This document shows positions 29,682-37,947 of a DNA stretch of 64,000 nucleotides, in pieces. This DNA is from Saccharothrix obliqua. Lineage in GTDB: Bacteria; Actinomycetota; Actinomycetes; Mycobacteriales; Pseudonocardiaceae. Every line of letters begins with the position of its first letter. The stretch's first letter is position 1. Under the pieces are notes generated by a model. The model had not been told where the DNA came from. It saw only the letters and a list, made by a program, of their open reading frames with translations, and did no database searches. Both the position numbers and the translations under genes were made by a program. The stretch lies in NCBI RefSeq assembly GCF_019375475.1, contig NZ_JAHXGQ010000006.1, positions 186,001 through 250,000 on the forward strand. Direction: 5' to 3'.

Positions 29682-30853
29682 CGTGGATCGAAGACCCGGC
29701 GTTCGTCGCCGACGCGCCCTTCGGGCCGCAGACCCTGCCCTACGGCGTCATCGCGGACGGCATCGCCGTGCGCGTCGGCGACCAGGCGCTGCCGCTGCGG
29801 CCCATCGCCGACCACTTCGGCGACCTCGCGCACCTCGTGGCCGCCGACGACCTGAACCCGCTGCTGGCCGCCGGCCGGCCCGCGTGGAGCGAGCTGCGGG
29901 CCCGGCTGCTCGACCTCGTGACGGCGGCGTCCGCGCCGCGTGGCGCCGTGCTGACGGCCCTGTCCGGCGCGGTGCTGCCGTTCCGGGTCGCCGACTACGT
30001 GGACTTCTACTCGTCGCGGCACCACGCGGAGAACGTCGGCCGGATCTTCCGCCCGGACGGCGACCCGCTGCTGCCCAACTGGACGCACCTGCCGATCGGC
30101 TACCACGGCCGCGCCGGGACCGTCGTGGTCTCCGGCACGCCCGTGGTGCGCCCGCACGGCCAGCGCCGGTCCTCGCCCGGACCGGAGTTCGGGCCGACCC
30201 GGCGGCTGGACATCGAGGCCGAGGTGGGCTTCGTGTGCGGCGGTCCGGTGGCGTCCCGGCTGAGCCCGTCGCGGGCCGTGGACCACGTGTTCGGCGTGGT
30301 CCTGGTCAACGACTGGTCCGCCCGCGACATCCAGGCGTGGGAGTACCAGCCGCTCGGGCCGTTCCTGGGCAAGTCGTTCGCGACGTCGGTGTCGGCGTGG
30401 ATCACGCCGCTGGAGGCGTTCGCGGTGGCCCGCGTGACCCCGCCGCCGCTGGGCAACGACGTGCTGCCCTACCTGGTCGAGGAGCGGCCGTGGGGCCTCG
30501 ACATCCGGCTGGAGGTCGAGTGGAACGGGGTGCGCGTGGCCAGGCCCCCGTTCCGGGAGATGTCCTGGACTTTCGCCCAGCAACTCGCGCACCTGTCCGC
30601 GAACGGCGCTACGGTTCGGCCGGGCGACCTGATCGCGTCCGGCACCGTCTCCGGCCCGTCCCGCGACGAGCGCGGCTCCTTCCTGGAGCTGAGCTGGGGC
30701 GGCAAGGACCTGGTGGACGTCGACGGCGGCCGGACGTTCCTGGAGGACGGCGACACGGTGCGGATCACCGCCACCGCCCCCGGTGAGCACGGCTCCGTCG
30801 TCGGCCTGGCCGAGGTGGTCGGCACCGTGTCGCCCGCTGAAGAGGAGAGGTAG
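29678..30853 (+). CDS. fahA: Fumarylacetoacetase
   Basis: A 391-residue fumarylacetoacetate hydrolase that splits fumarylacetoacetate to fumarate and acetoacetate, the last step of the homogentisate pathway. Characteristic segments: YVDFYSSRHHAENVGRIF, LPIGYHGRAGTVVVSG, LDIEAEVGFVCGG (metal-binding glutamates), VVLVNDWSARDIQAWEYQPLG and GDLIASGTVSGP. The N-terminal SH3-like domain is shortened but present. The start GTG 29678 lies in GTGA overlapping the previous stop. It is followed after five bases by the IclR regulator, so unknown gene, fahA and iclR form one operon opposite hmgA. Confidence 0.94.
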   Translation: MTWIEDPAFVADAPFGPQTLPYGVIADGIAVRVGDQALPLRPIADHFGDLAHLVAADDLNPLLAAGRPAWSELRARLLDLVTAASAPRGAVLTALSGAVLPFRVADYVDFYSSRHHAENVGRIFRPDGDPLLPNWTHLPIGYHGRAGTVVVSGTPVVRPHGQRRSSPGPEFGPTRRLDIEAEVGFVCGGPVASRLSPSRAVDHVFGVVLVNDWSARDIQAWEYQPLGPFLGKSFATSVSAWITPLEAFAVARVTPPPLGNDVLPYLVEERPWGLDIRLEVEWNGVRVARPPFREMSWTFAQQLAHLSANGATVRPGDLIASGTVSGPSRDERGSFLELSWGGKDLVDVDGGRTFLEDGDTVRITATAPGEHGSVVGLAEVVGTVSPAEEER

Positions 30854-30858
30854 GACCC

Positions 30859-31530
30859 GTGGCCAGACCTGACCCGCGTGGCCGGCTGCCCGCGCCCGCC
30901 GGGTCGAAGGAGAGTTCGCTGACCCTGGAGCGGGGCCTGGCCCTGCTCCAGGCGGTCGCCGACGCCGAGTCGGAGGCGCCGTCGATCAGCGAGCTGGCCG
31001 CCGCCATAGGCGCGTCGCGGGCTGCCGTGTACCGCCTGCTGGTGCCGTTGCAGTCGCGTGGCCTGGTGCGGCGGGAGGGTTCGAAGGTGCGGCTCGGGCT
31101 GGGCGTGCTGCGGTTGGCGTCCAACGTCCTGCCGCAGTTGCGGCTGGCCGCGCAGCCCGCGTTGCGGACCCTGGCCGAGCACGTCGGCGCCACCGCGCAC
31201 CTGACCGTGGCGGACGGGTCGGAGGCGCAGGCGGTCGCCGTCGTCGAGCCGTCGTGGACGGCGTACCACGTGGCGTACCGGGTCGGGTCCCGTCATCCCG
31301 TGCACCGGGGTGCGGCGGGCAAGGCCATCGGCCTGGCGGCGGAGGGTCGGCAGTGGGTCCAGTCGACCGGGGAGTTGCAGCCGGGCGCGTTCGGCGTCGC
31401 GGCGCCGGTGCGCGGGGTGCCCGGGTTGCGGGCCAGCGTGGGCGTGGTGGCGTTGGAGAAGCTGGACGGCGACGTCGTGGGGCCGCAGGTGGTGCGGGCG
31501 GCGCAGGAGGTCTCTGAAGCGTTGCGGTGA
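30859..31530 (+). CDS. IclR-family regulator of homogentisate genes
   Basis: A 223-residue IclR-type transcription factor. The N-terminal winged helix-turn-helix is visible as LTLERGLALLQAVADAE, SISELAAAIGASRAAVYRLL and LVRREGSKVRLGLGVL; the C-terminal effector domain includes GRQWVQSTGELQPGAFGVAAPV and VPGLRASVGVV. It is shorter than the usual 250-260 residues, mainly in the effector domain. Position at the end of the fahA operon and opposite hmgA makes it the probable local regulator, responding to homogentisate or a related acid; this is inferred from context. The start is GTG 30859. Confidence 0.88.
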   Translation: MARPDPRGRLPAPAGSKESSLTLERGLALLQAVADAESEAPSISELAAAIGASRAAVYRLLVPLQSRGLVRREGSKVRLGLGVLRLASNVLPQLRLAAQPALRTLAEHVGATAHLTVADGSEAQAVAVVEPSWTAYHVAYRVGSRHPVHRGAAGKAIGLAAEGRQWVQSTGELQPGAFGVAAPVRGVPGLRASVGVVALEKLDGDVVGPQVVRAAQEVSEALR

Positions 31531-31644
31531 CCGCGGGGGTGCTCGTGGTGCGCGTGGCCGTGTCGCCTGCTCGCGGCCGGGCTCTCCGTGTCCCGTCTCG
31601 CCGGCCATGCCTCCGCGTCCGCCGTGCCCGGCTGTCCGGCCGGG

Positions 31645-31682
31645 GGGACCTTGGTCCCGGGCCGACCGGGACCGTCGTACCT
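31645..31682 (+). promoter_or_regulatory. Two DevR/DosR-like boxes upstream of cydA
   Basis: Box 1, GGGACCTTGGTCCC (31645-31658), is a perfect inverted repeat around TT. Box 2, GGGACCGTCGTACCT (31668-31682), starts 23 bases later. The same two boxes with the same 23-base offset occur before cydDC (34717-34754), and in both cases box 2 starts 50 bases before the GTGGACGT start. The GGGAC...GTCCC form resembles the DosR/DevR box, and a DevR-like regulator is encoded at 39213. Confidence 0.65.
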
Positions 31683-31717
31683 GATCGCGACCGGGCCCGC
31701 GCCCTAGCGTCGTGGCC

Positions 31718-33193
31718 GTGGACGTTCTCGACCTGGCGCGGTGGCAGTTCGGCATCACCACCGTCTACCACTTCCTGATGGTGCCGCTGACGATCGGGCT
31801 GTCGCTCCTGGTCGCCGGGATGCAGACGGCCTGGGTCCGGACCGGGGACCGCAAGTACCTCGCCATGACGAAGTTCTGGGGCAAGCTGCTCCTGATCAAC
31901 TTCGCCATGGGCGTGGTGACCGGCATCGTGCAGGAGTTCCAGTTCGGCATGACCTGGAGCGCCTACTCGCGTTTCGTCGGCGACGTCTTCGGCGCGCCGC
32001 TGGCGATGGAGGGCCTGGTGGCCTTCTTCGTCGAGTCCACGTTCCTCGGGCTGTGGATCTTCGGCTGGGACCGCCTGCCGAAGCGCGTGCACCTGGCGTG
32101 CGCGTGGGCCTTTTCGTTGGCCACCATCGCATCGGCGTACTTCATCCTCGCGGCGAACTCGTGGATGCAGCACCCGGTCGGCGTCGTGATGGAGGACGGC
32201 AGGCCGCGGCTCACGTCGATCTGGGAGGTGCTGACCAACAGCACCGTGCTGGCCGCGTTCCCGCACACCATCTTCGGCGCGTTCGCCGTGGCCGCGGCGT
32301 TCTTGGTCGGCATCGCCGCCTGGCACCTGTGGCGCCGGGGCGACGACGAGCCGGTGTGGCGGTCGTCGGTGAAGCTCGGGACGTGGGTGGGCGTGGTCGC
32401 GTTCACGGGTCTCGCGATCACCGGCGACTTCCAGGGCAAGCTGATGTTCGAGCAGCAGCCGATGAAGATGGCGGCGGCGGAGGCGTTGTGCCACACCGAG
32501 TCGCCCGCGGCGTTCTCGGTGTTCGCGATCGGCGACGTGTCGCGGCCGGACTGCGAGAGCGTCAAGAGCATCACCGTGCCGGCGTTGCTGTCGTTCCTGG
32601 CGCACAACGACTTCACCACCGAGGTGAAGGGCGTCGAGGACCTGGTGCCGATGTACCAGGAGAAGTACGGCACGAACTACCCGGTGGACGAGCGGCTGGG
32701 CGAGCTGTCGGGGCAGCCGATCGACTACGTCCCGGTGCTGCCGGTCACGTACTGGGGTTTCCGGCTGATGATCGGCTTCGGCGCGATCTCGGCGGGTGTC
32801 GGGCTGCTGGTGCTGTGGTTGACGCGTGGCGGGCGCGTGCCGCGCGGGCGGTGGTTCAAGTGGTTGGCGCTGGGCAGCATCGCGACTCCCTTCCTGGGCA
32901 ACAGCTTCGGCTGGATCTTCACCGAGATGGGGCGGCAGCCGTTCGTGGTGGTGCCGAACCCGAGCGGCGTGGACGGGGTGTGGATGTTCACCGCGCGGGC
33001 GGTGTCGAACTCGACGCCCGGTGAGGTGTTGACGTCGTTGATCTCGCTCACGCTGGTGTACGGCGTGCTGGCGTGCGTGGAGGTCTTCCTGATCCGCCGG
33101 TACGTCCGGGGTGGCGTGGCGGGCGTGCTGCCGCCCGGTGGTCCGGGGACCGGGTCGAAGTCGGGCGACGACGTCCTGTCGTTCGCGTACTGA
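31718..33193 (+). CDS. cydA: Cytochrome bd ubiquinol/menaquinol oxidase subunit I
   Basis: A 491-residue integral membrane subunit of the bd-type terminal oxidase, which oxidises quinol and reduces oxygen at low oxygen tension. Visible: DVLDLARWQFGITTVYHF with the heme-ligand histidine, AMEGLVAFFVESTFLGLW (glutamates of the heme b595/d region), a Q-loop between FEQQPMKMAAAEALCHTE and LPVTYWGFRLMIGFG, and GRQPFVVVPNPSG. The Q-loop is short, as in actinobacteria. GTG 31718 is preferred over GTG 31712 because the promoter and start context matches that of cydDC base for base. cydB follows after nine bases. Confidence 0.95.
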   Translation: MDVLDLARWQFGITTVYHFLMVPLTIGLSLLVAGMQTAWVRTGDRKYLAMTKFWGKLLLINFAMGVVTGIVQEFQFGMTWSAYSRFVGDVFGAPLAMEGLVAFFVESTFLGLWIFGWDRLPKRVHLACAWAFSLATIASAYFILAANSWMQHPVGVVMEDGRPRLTSIWEVLTNSTVLAAFPHTIFGAFAVAAAFLVGIAAWHLWRRGDDEPVWRSSVKLGTWVGVVAFTGLAITGDFQGKLMFEQQPMKMAAAEALCHTESPAAFSVFAIGDVSRPDCESVKSITVPALLSFLAHNDFTTEVKGVEDLVPMYQEKYGTNYPVDERLGELSGQPIDYVPVLPVTYWGFRLMIGFGAISAGVGLLVLWLTRGGRVPRGRWFKWLALGSIATPFLGNSFGWIFTEMGRQPFVVVPNPSGVDGVWMFTARAVSNSTPGEVLTSLISLTLVYGVLACVEVFLIRRYVRGGVAGVLPPGGPGTGSKSGDDVLSFAY

Positions 33194-33202
33194 GGGGTAG
33201 TC

Positions 33203-34204
33203 GTGGAGACGTTCTGGTTCTGCGTGATCGCCCTGCTGTGGCTGGGCTACCTGTTCCTGGAGGGTTTCGACTTCGGCGTCGGGATGTTGTTGCCGGTGCT
33301 CGGGCGGGACGAGACCGAGCGCCGGGTGCTGATCAACACCATCGGCCCGGTGTGGGACGGCAACGAGGTGTGGTTGCTGGTGGCGGGCGGGGCGACGTTC
33401 GCCGCGTTCCCCGGGTGGTACGCGTCGTTGTTCAGCTCGGCGTACCTGCCGTTGGTGTTGTTCCTGCTGGCCCTGATCGGCCGCGGGGTGGCGTTCGAGT
33501 ACCGGGGCAAGGTGGACGGCGCGCGGTGGCGGCGCACGTGGGACGTGGTGATCTTCGCGGGCTCGTGGGTGGCGGCGCTGGGTGTGGGTTTGGTGCTCAC
33601 CACCAACGTGTTCGGCCTGCCCCTGGATGCCGCGGGTGACCGGGTCGGGTCGCCGTTCGCCGCGATCACGTGGGAGAGCTTGCTGGGCGCGTTGGCCGTG
33701 GCCGGGTATGCGTTGGTGCACGGGGCGGTGTTCCTGTCGTTGAAGACGGAGGGGGAGGTGCGGGAACGCGCGCGTGCGCTGGCTTTGAGGCTGGCCCCGA
33801 TCGCCCTCCTGCCGCTGGTGGTGCTGTTGCTCCTGGTCCAGATCCGGTTCGGGACGGTGTGGACGTACGCGGCGTCGATCGCGGTGGCGCTGGCGGCGTT
33901 CGGTGCGTTGGCGAGGCTGGCGCTGCGCCGCGAGGGTCAGGCGTTCGCGCTGATGGGTGTGGCGGTGGCGTGCACGGTGGTGGCGTTGTTCGGGGCGCTG
34001 TACCCGAACGTGCTGCCGTCGACGCTGGATCCCGCGTACACGCTGACTGTCGAGAACACCGCGTCGAGCCCGTACACCCTCACCGTGATGACCTGGGTAG
34101 CCGCCTTCGGCACCCCGGCAGTCCTGGTCTACCAGGGCTGGACCTACTGGGTGTTCCGCAAGCGGATCGGCACCCGTCACATCCCCCGGGTACACGTCCC
34201 CTGA
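33203..34204 (+). CDS. cydB: Cytochrome bd oxidase subunit II
   Basis: A 333-residue polytopic membrane subunit, pairing with CydA. Family sequence is clear in METFWFCVIALLWLGYLFLEG, FDFGVGMLLPVLGRDE, IGPVWDGNEVWLLVAGGATFAAFPGWYAS and the C-terminal TLTVMTWVAAFGTPAVLVYQGWTYWVFRKRI. It stabilises CydA and lines the proton channel. The start GTG 33203 is nine bases after cydA and has GGGG upstream. It is followed by a hairpin terminator, so cydDC is transcribed from its own promoter. Confidence 0.95.
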   Translation: METFWFCVIALLWLGYLFLEGFDFGVGMLLPVLGRDETERRVLINTIGPVWDGNEVWLLVAGGATFAAFPGWYASLFSSAYLPLVLFLLALIGRGVAFEYRGKVDGARWRRTWDVVIFAGSWVAALGVGLVLTTNVFGLPLDAAGDRVGSPFAAITWESLLGALAVAGYALVHGAVFLSLKTEGEVRERARALALRLAPIALLPLVVLLLLVQIRFGTVWTYAASIAVALAAFGALARLALRREGQAFALMGVAVACTVVALFGALYPNVLPSTLDPAYTLTVENTASSPYTLTVMTWVAAFGTPAVLVYQGWTYWVFRKRIGTRHIPRVHVP

Positions 34205-34223
34205 GCCCACGCCCGGACCGCCC

Positions 34224-34262
34224 GGCCGTCCGGACGCCCCTGACCGGGGCACCCGGACGGCC
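34224..34262 (+). terminator. Long hairpin terminator after cydB
   Basis: GGCCGTCCGG (34224-34233) pairs with CCGGACGGCC (34253-34262), and inside it GCCCC pairs with GGGGC. It begins 20 bases after the cydB stop. Confidence 0.8.
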
Positions 34263-34339
34263 ATAGAGTCATTCGCCCGCGGTGAAGCCCGCAGACCCAA
34301 GCCCACCACCCAAGGCCGCCCCGCCGATCAGCCAACACC

Positions 34340-34437
34340 CCCCAGCGCCCACCCCCCAGCGCCCACCCCCCAGCGCCCACCCCCCAGCGCCCACCCCCCA
34401 GCGCCCACCCCCCAGCGCCCACCCCCCAGCGCCCACC
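34340..34437. repeat. 14-bp tandem repeat, seven copies
   Basis: The unit AGCGCCCACCCCCC begins at 34344, 34358, 34372, 34386, 34400, 34414 and 34428 with an exact 14-base period. Degenerate copies continue to about 34530. One strand is almost free of guanine-rich interruptions and the other is very G-rich (GGGGGG runs every 14 bases), so the G strand could form G-quadruplex structures. Confidence 0.85.
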
Positions 34438-34623
34438 GCAGCCCAGCGCCCCCCCAGCGCCCATCGCCCGACCGCGCCGCCCGACCCCAGCGCCCGACCC
34501 CAGCGCCCGACCGCGCCGCCCAGACATCCCGGCCCAGGTCGCCCCGCTCAGGCCGCCCCGCCTGGCCAACCGACCTCCGCCGACCGAGTCCCCGCCTCAA
34601 GGCCCGCCAACCAAGGCCCGCCA

Positions 34624-34650
34624 AACTTTCAGGCAGGCTCCCTGAAAGTT
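34624..34650. repeat. Intergenic inverted repeat, copy 6 (CTTTCAGG arms)
   Basis: A perfect inverted repeat with arms AACTTTCAGG and CCTGAAAGTT around CAGGCTC, in inverted orientation relative to copies 1-4. Here it lies between two genes of the same direction, 67 bases before the cydDC promoter boxes. Confidence 0.85.
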
Positions 34651-34716
34651 AGACCTCGTTGTGCTCGTGGGCGCGGTGCTGGAGGGCGGCGTGCGGCGGA
34701 TGAGGCCGTCCGGAGC

Positions 34717-34754
34717 AGGACCTAGGTCCCGCCCGGGACGGGACCGTCGTACCT
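34717..34754 (+). promoter_or_regulatory. Two DevR/DosR-like boxes upstream of cydDC
   Basis: Box 1, AGGACCTAGGTCCC (34717-34730), and box 2, GGGACCGTCGTACCT (34740-34754). Box 2 plus two following bases is identical to the cydA copy over 17 bases, the spacing between boxes is the same 23 bases, and the distance to the start is the same 50 bases, ending in CGTCGTGGC and GTGGACGT. Confidence 0.65.
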
Positions 34755-34789
34755 GAGTCGGGGCGGGTCGGTCGAACTACCGTCGTGGC

Positions 34790-37700
34790 GTGGACGTCCC
34801 CGGAGCCCCTTCCGCCAAGAAGCCGGGGAGAGGTCCGCTCGGCGCGCTGCCGGCGCTCTCGCCGTCGGCGCGCCGGGCGTTGGCCTCGTGCGCGGTGCTC
34901 GCCGCGCTGTCCGCCGCCGCCCTCGTGTGGCAGGCGGTGGCACTCGCCTCGGCCCTGGTCATGAACGGCTCGCTGCTCTCCCTGGCCGGTGCGGTCGTGG
35001 TGCGGGCCGCGTTGGCGTGGGCGACCGAGGCGGTGGCCGCGCGGGCGGCGGCCAACGCCAAGGAGGAACTGCGGGCCGCCGTGCTGGACCGGTCGCTCGG
35101 ACTCGGCCCGGCCTGGATCGTCGACCGCGGACCGGCCGAACTGGCGGTCCTCGCGACCAAGGGCCTGGACGCCCTCGACGCCTACTTCACCCGCTACCTC
35201 CCCGCCCTGGTGACCACGGCCGTCGTGCCGGTCCTCGTGGGCGGCTGGATCTTCGTCACCGACCCGACGTCCGCGGTGCTCGTGGCGGTGACGCTGCCGC
35301 TGATCCCGGTGTTCGCGATCCTCATCGGCAAGTTCACCGCGGCACGGGTGGGCGCCGCCGCGACAGCCCTGGAGAAGCTGTCCGGCCGGCTTGCCGAACT
35401 CGTGCGGGCGCTGCCCGTGCTGACCGCGTTCGGCCGCGCCGCCGCGCAGGCGGACGCCGTGCGGGACGTCGGCGAGCGGTACCGCAAGGCCACCATGGGC
35501 ACGTTGCGCATCGCGTTCCTCTCGGCGCTGGTGCTGGAGATCGTGGCGTCGCTGTCGGTGGCGCTGATCGCCGTGGGCATCGGCCTGCGCCTGGTCTCGG
35601 GCGAACTGTCCCTCTGGACGGGCCTGGTCGTGCTGATCCTCGCCCCCGAGTGCTACCTGCCGCTGCGGGCGGCCGGTGCGGCGCACCACGCGTCCGAGGA
35701 CGGTGTGGAGGCGGTGCGACGGGTGGCCGAAGTGCCCGAGCCGCCAGTGCGTGGGGCCGCCGGGGTGCGCGGCGGCGGGGTGCCGGGCTTCGCCGGGGTC
35801 GAGGTGCGGAACCTGCGGGTGCGGCGGCGGGGGCGGTTCGCGCCGGATGGGGCCGACTTCGTCGTTCGGCCGGGCGAGGTGCACCGGTTGGACGCGCCCA
35901 GCGGGGCGGGGAAGTCGACGTTGTTCGGGGTGTTGCTGGGGTTCGTCCGGCCCGATGGCGGTGAGGTCCTGGTGGATCGGGACGCCATCGCCTGGGTGCC
36001 GCAGCGGCCCGCGTTCGCCGGCCGCACGGTTGCCGACGAACTCGAACTCACCACCGGCCGGGTCGATCCGGGTGTGCTGGCCGAAGTGGCCGCCGAGCAC
36101 CTGGTGCACCGGCCCATCGCCGGGCTGTCCACCGGCGAACGGCAACGGGTGGCTGTCGCGCGTGCCCTCACCCGTGTCCGGGACGGTGCCTCCGTGCTCC
36201 TGCTGGACGAGCCCACCGCGCACCTGGACCCGGCCACCGCGTCCCTCGTCATGGCCGCCGTGCGGCGTGCGGCGGACGGGGGCGCGGCGGTTCTGCTCGC
36301 CACCCACCGCACGGCCGACGCGGCGGACACCGCCGTGCCGGCCGTCGCCGTGGAACACGACGTCGACCGGGCGGCACGTCCGCGCAGCCCCCGGCCGACC
36401 GCCCGGGTGCTGGCCGGGGCGGCGCTGGGGGTCGCCGCCTCGGCCGCCGGGGTGGCGCTCACCGCGCTCGCCGCCCACCTGATCGCGAAGGCCGCGACCC
36501 AGCCGCCGATCCTCACGCTGTCCGTCCTCGTCGTGGGCGTGCGGACGTTCGCCCTGGCCAAGGGCGTCCTCCGGTACCTGGAACGGCTCGTGTCGCACGA
36601 CGCCGCGTTCCGGTTCGCCGAGGACCTGCGGGTGCGGCTGTGGCGTGGACTGCGACCCGGCCGCGCGGAGCTGACCCGCCTCGTGGACGACGTGGACGTG
36701 GTCCGCGACCTGGTGCCCCGCGTGCTCCAGCCGCCGCTGGTGGCCGCCGGTGTCGGGCTCGCCGCGGTGGTGTTGTTCTGGTTCATCTCGCCGTGGGCGG
36801 CGCTGGCGCTGGCGGTGGCGCTGGTCGTCGGCGGCACGCTCGCGCCGCTGGTCGCGGTCGCCGTGGAACGCCGGGCCAGCGCCGTGCTGGCACGCGGCAG
36901 GCGACGCGTGTCGGAGGACGTCCTGACGCTGCTGACCGCCGCACCGGACCTGATCGCGTTCGGCGCGGACCGGAGGGCACGGGCCGCGCTCGCCGCCCAC
37001 GACGCCGAACTGGCCCGGCTGACCCGCCGGCAGGCGCTCGGCGCGGGTGCGGCGACCGGCGTCGTGCACCTGGCGCTCGGGTTCGCCGTCGTGGCGTGCG
37101 CGGCCATCGCGGCGGGCGTGGACCCGTTGCTCGCGCCGGTCCTCGGCCTGGTGCCGCTGGCGCTGGCCGAGCCGTTGTCCGCCCTGCCCGCCGCCGCGCA
37201 GCACCGGGTCGCGCTGCGCGAGGCGTACGGGCGGATCGCCGAGCTGTCGGCGATCCCGGAACCGCGGGCCGGAGCCAGGGGGAGGGCTTCGGCGGCGGAG
37301 CGGGTCGACCCGCTGGTGCCACAGCGGGTCGACCCGCCGGGGGGCGTGGCGTTCGCGCTGGACGACGTCACGGCCCGGTGGCCCGGCGCGTCCGCGCCCG
37401 CGCTCGTCGACGTCACCTGCCACGTGCCGGTGGGCGCGAAGGTCGCCGTGGTCGGGCCGTCCGGTGCGGGGAAGTCGACGTTGCTCGCGCTGCTGCTCGG
37501 GTTCCTGCCGCCGGCGGGCGGTGTGGTGCGACGGCCGGCGCGGGTCGCGTGGTGCCCGCAGGAACCGTTGCTGGTGACCACGTCGTTGCGGGACAACCTG
37601 CGCATCGGCGACCCGCGCGCGGACGACGCCGCCCTGCGTGCCGTGCTGGACCGCGTCGGGCTGCGACTCGACCTGGACACGCGCATCGGGCCGACCGCGT

Positions 37701-37942
37701 TGTCCGGTGGCGAGGCGCAACGCGTCGCGCTCGCCCGCGCGTTGCTGCACGACGCGGACGTGCTGCTGCTCGACGAGCCCACCGCACACCTGGACGAGGC
37801 GTCCGCGCGGGACCTGCTGGACCTGGTCGACGGGCTCGACCGGACCGTCGTGCACATCACCCACCGGCCCGACGAGGCCGCGCGGGCGGACCTGGTGCTG
37901 GAGGTGTCCCGGGGGCGGGTCGGGGTCGGGGCCTACCGTTGA
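34790..37942 (+). CDS. cydDC: Fused CydD-CydC ABC transporter (cytochrome bd assembly)
   Basis: A 1050-residue fusion of the two half-transporters CydD and CydC, a form found in actinobacteria. Each half has a six-helix membrane domain and an ATP-binding domain. First half: Walker A APSGAGKST, Q-loop VPQRPAFAG, signature LSTGERQRVAVARA, Walker B SVLLLDEPTAHLD, about residues 355-515. Second half: Walker A GPSGAGKST, signature LSGGEAQRVALARA, Walker B DVLLLDEPTAHLD, about 860-1040. CydDC exports thiols (and handles heme) and is needed for bd oxidase assembly. GTG 34790 fits the shared promoter geometry. The kinase gene overlaps or follows its stop directly. Confidence 0.94.
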   Translation: MDVPGAPSAKKPGRGPLGALPALSPSARRALASCAVLAALSAAALVWQAVALASALVMNGSLLSLAGAVVVRAALAWATEAVAARAAANAKEELRAAVLDRSLGLGPAWIVDRGPAELAVLATKGLDALDAYFTRYLPALVTTAVVPVLVGGWIFVTDPTSAVLVAVTLPLIPVFAILIGKFTAARVGAAATALEKLSGRLAELVRALPVLTAFGRAAAQADAVRDVGERYRKATMGTLRIAFLSALVLEIVASLSVALIAVGIGLRLVSGELSLWTGLVVLILAPECYLPLRAAGAAHHASEDGVEAVRRVAEVPEPPVRGAAGVRGGGVPGFAGVEVRNLRVRRRGRFAPDGADFVVRPGEVHRLDAPSGAGKSTLFGVLLGFVRPDGGEVLVDRDAIAWVPQRPAFAGRTVADELELTTGRVDPGVLAEVAAEHLVHRPIAGLSTGERQRVAVARALTRVRDGASVLLLDEPTAHLDPATASLVMAAVRRAADGGAAVLLATHRTADAADTAVPAVAVEHDVDRAARPRSPRPTARVLAGAALGVAASAAGVALTALAAHLIAKAATQPPILTLSVLVVGVRTFALAKGVLRYLERLVSHDAAFRFAEDLRVRLWRGLRPGRAELTRLVDDVDVVRDLVPRVLQPPLVAAGVGLAAVVLFWFISPWAALALAVALVVGGTLAPLVAVAVERRASAVLARGRRRVSEDVLTLLTAAPDLIAFGADRRARAALAAHDAELARLTRRQALGAGAATGVVHLALGFAVVACAAIAAGVDPLLAPVLGLVPLALAEPLSALPAAAQHRVALREAYGRIAELSAIPEPRAGARGRASAAERVDPLVPQRVDPPGGVAFALDDVTARWPGASAPALVDVTCHVPVGAKVAVVGPSGAGKSTLLALLLGFLPPAGGVVRRPARVAWCPQEPLLVTTSLRDNLRIGDPRADDAALRAVLDRVGLRLDLDTRIGPTALSGGEAQRVALARALLHDADVLLLDEPTAHLDEASARDLLDLVDGLDRTVVHITHRPDEAARADLVLEVSRGRVGVGAYR

Positions 37943-37947
37943 CGGTC

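Larger units (their letters stand above)
34205..34789. other. Intergenic region between cydB and cydDC
   Basis: A 585-base stretch without a credible gene. It holds, in order: a hairpin terminator (34224-34262), a cytosine-rich tract with a 14-bp tandem repeat (34340-34437) that decays into looser copies up to about 34530, one copy of the inverted-repeat family (34624-34650), and the two-box cydDC promoter (34717-34754). Reading frames across the C-rich part encode only Pro/Ala or Gly/Trp/Gly low complexity. Confidence 0.75.

Noticed and set aside
34282..34725. A long forward open frame rich in Pro/Ala/Gln
   Set aside because: It is translated from the C-rich tandem repeat and overlaps a terminator, the inverted repeat and promoter boxes; no ribosome site and no globular region. 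The antisense Gly/Trp frame is rejected for the same reason.
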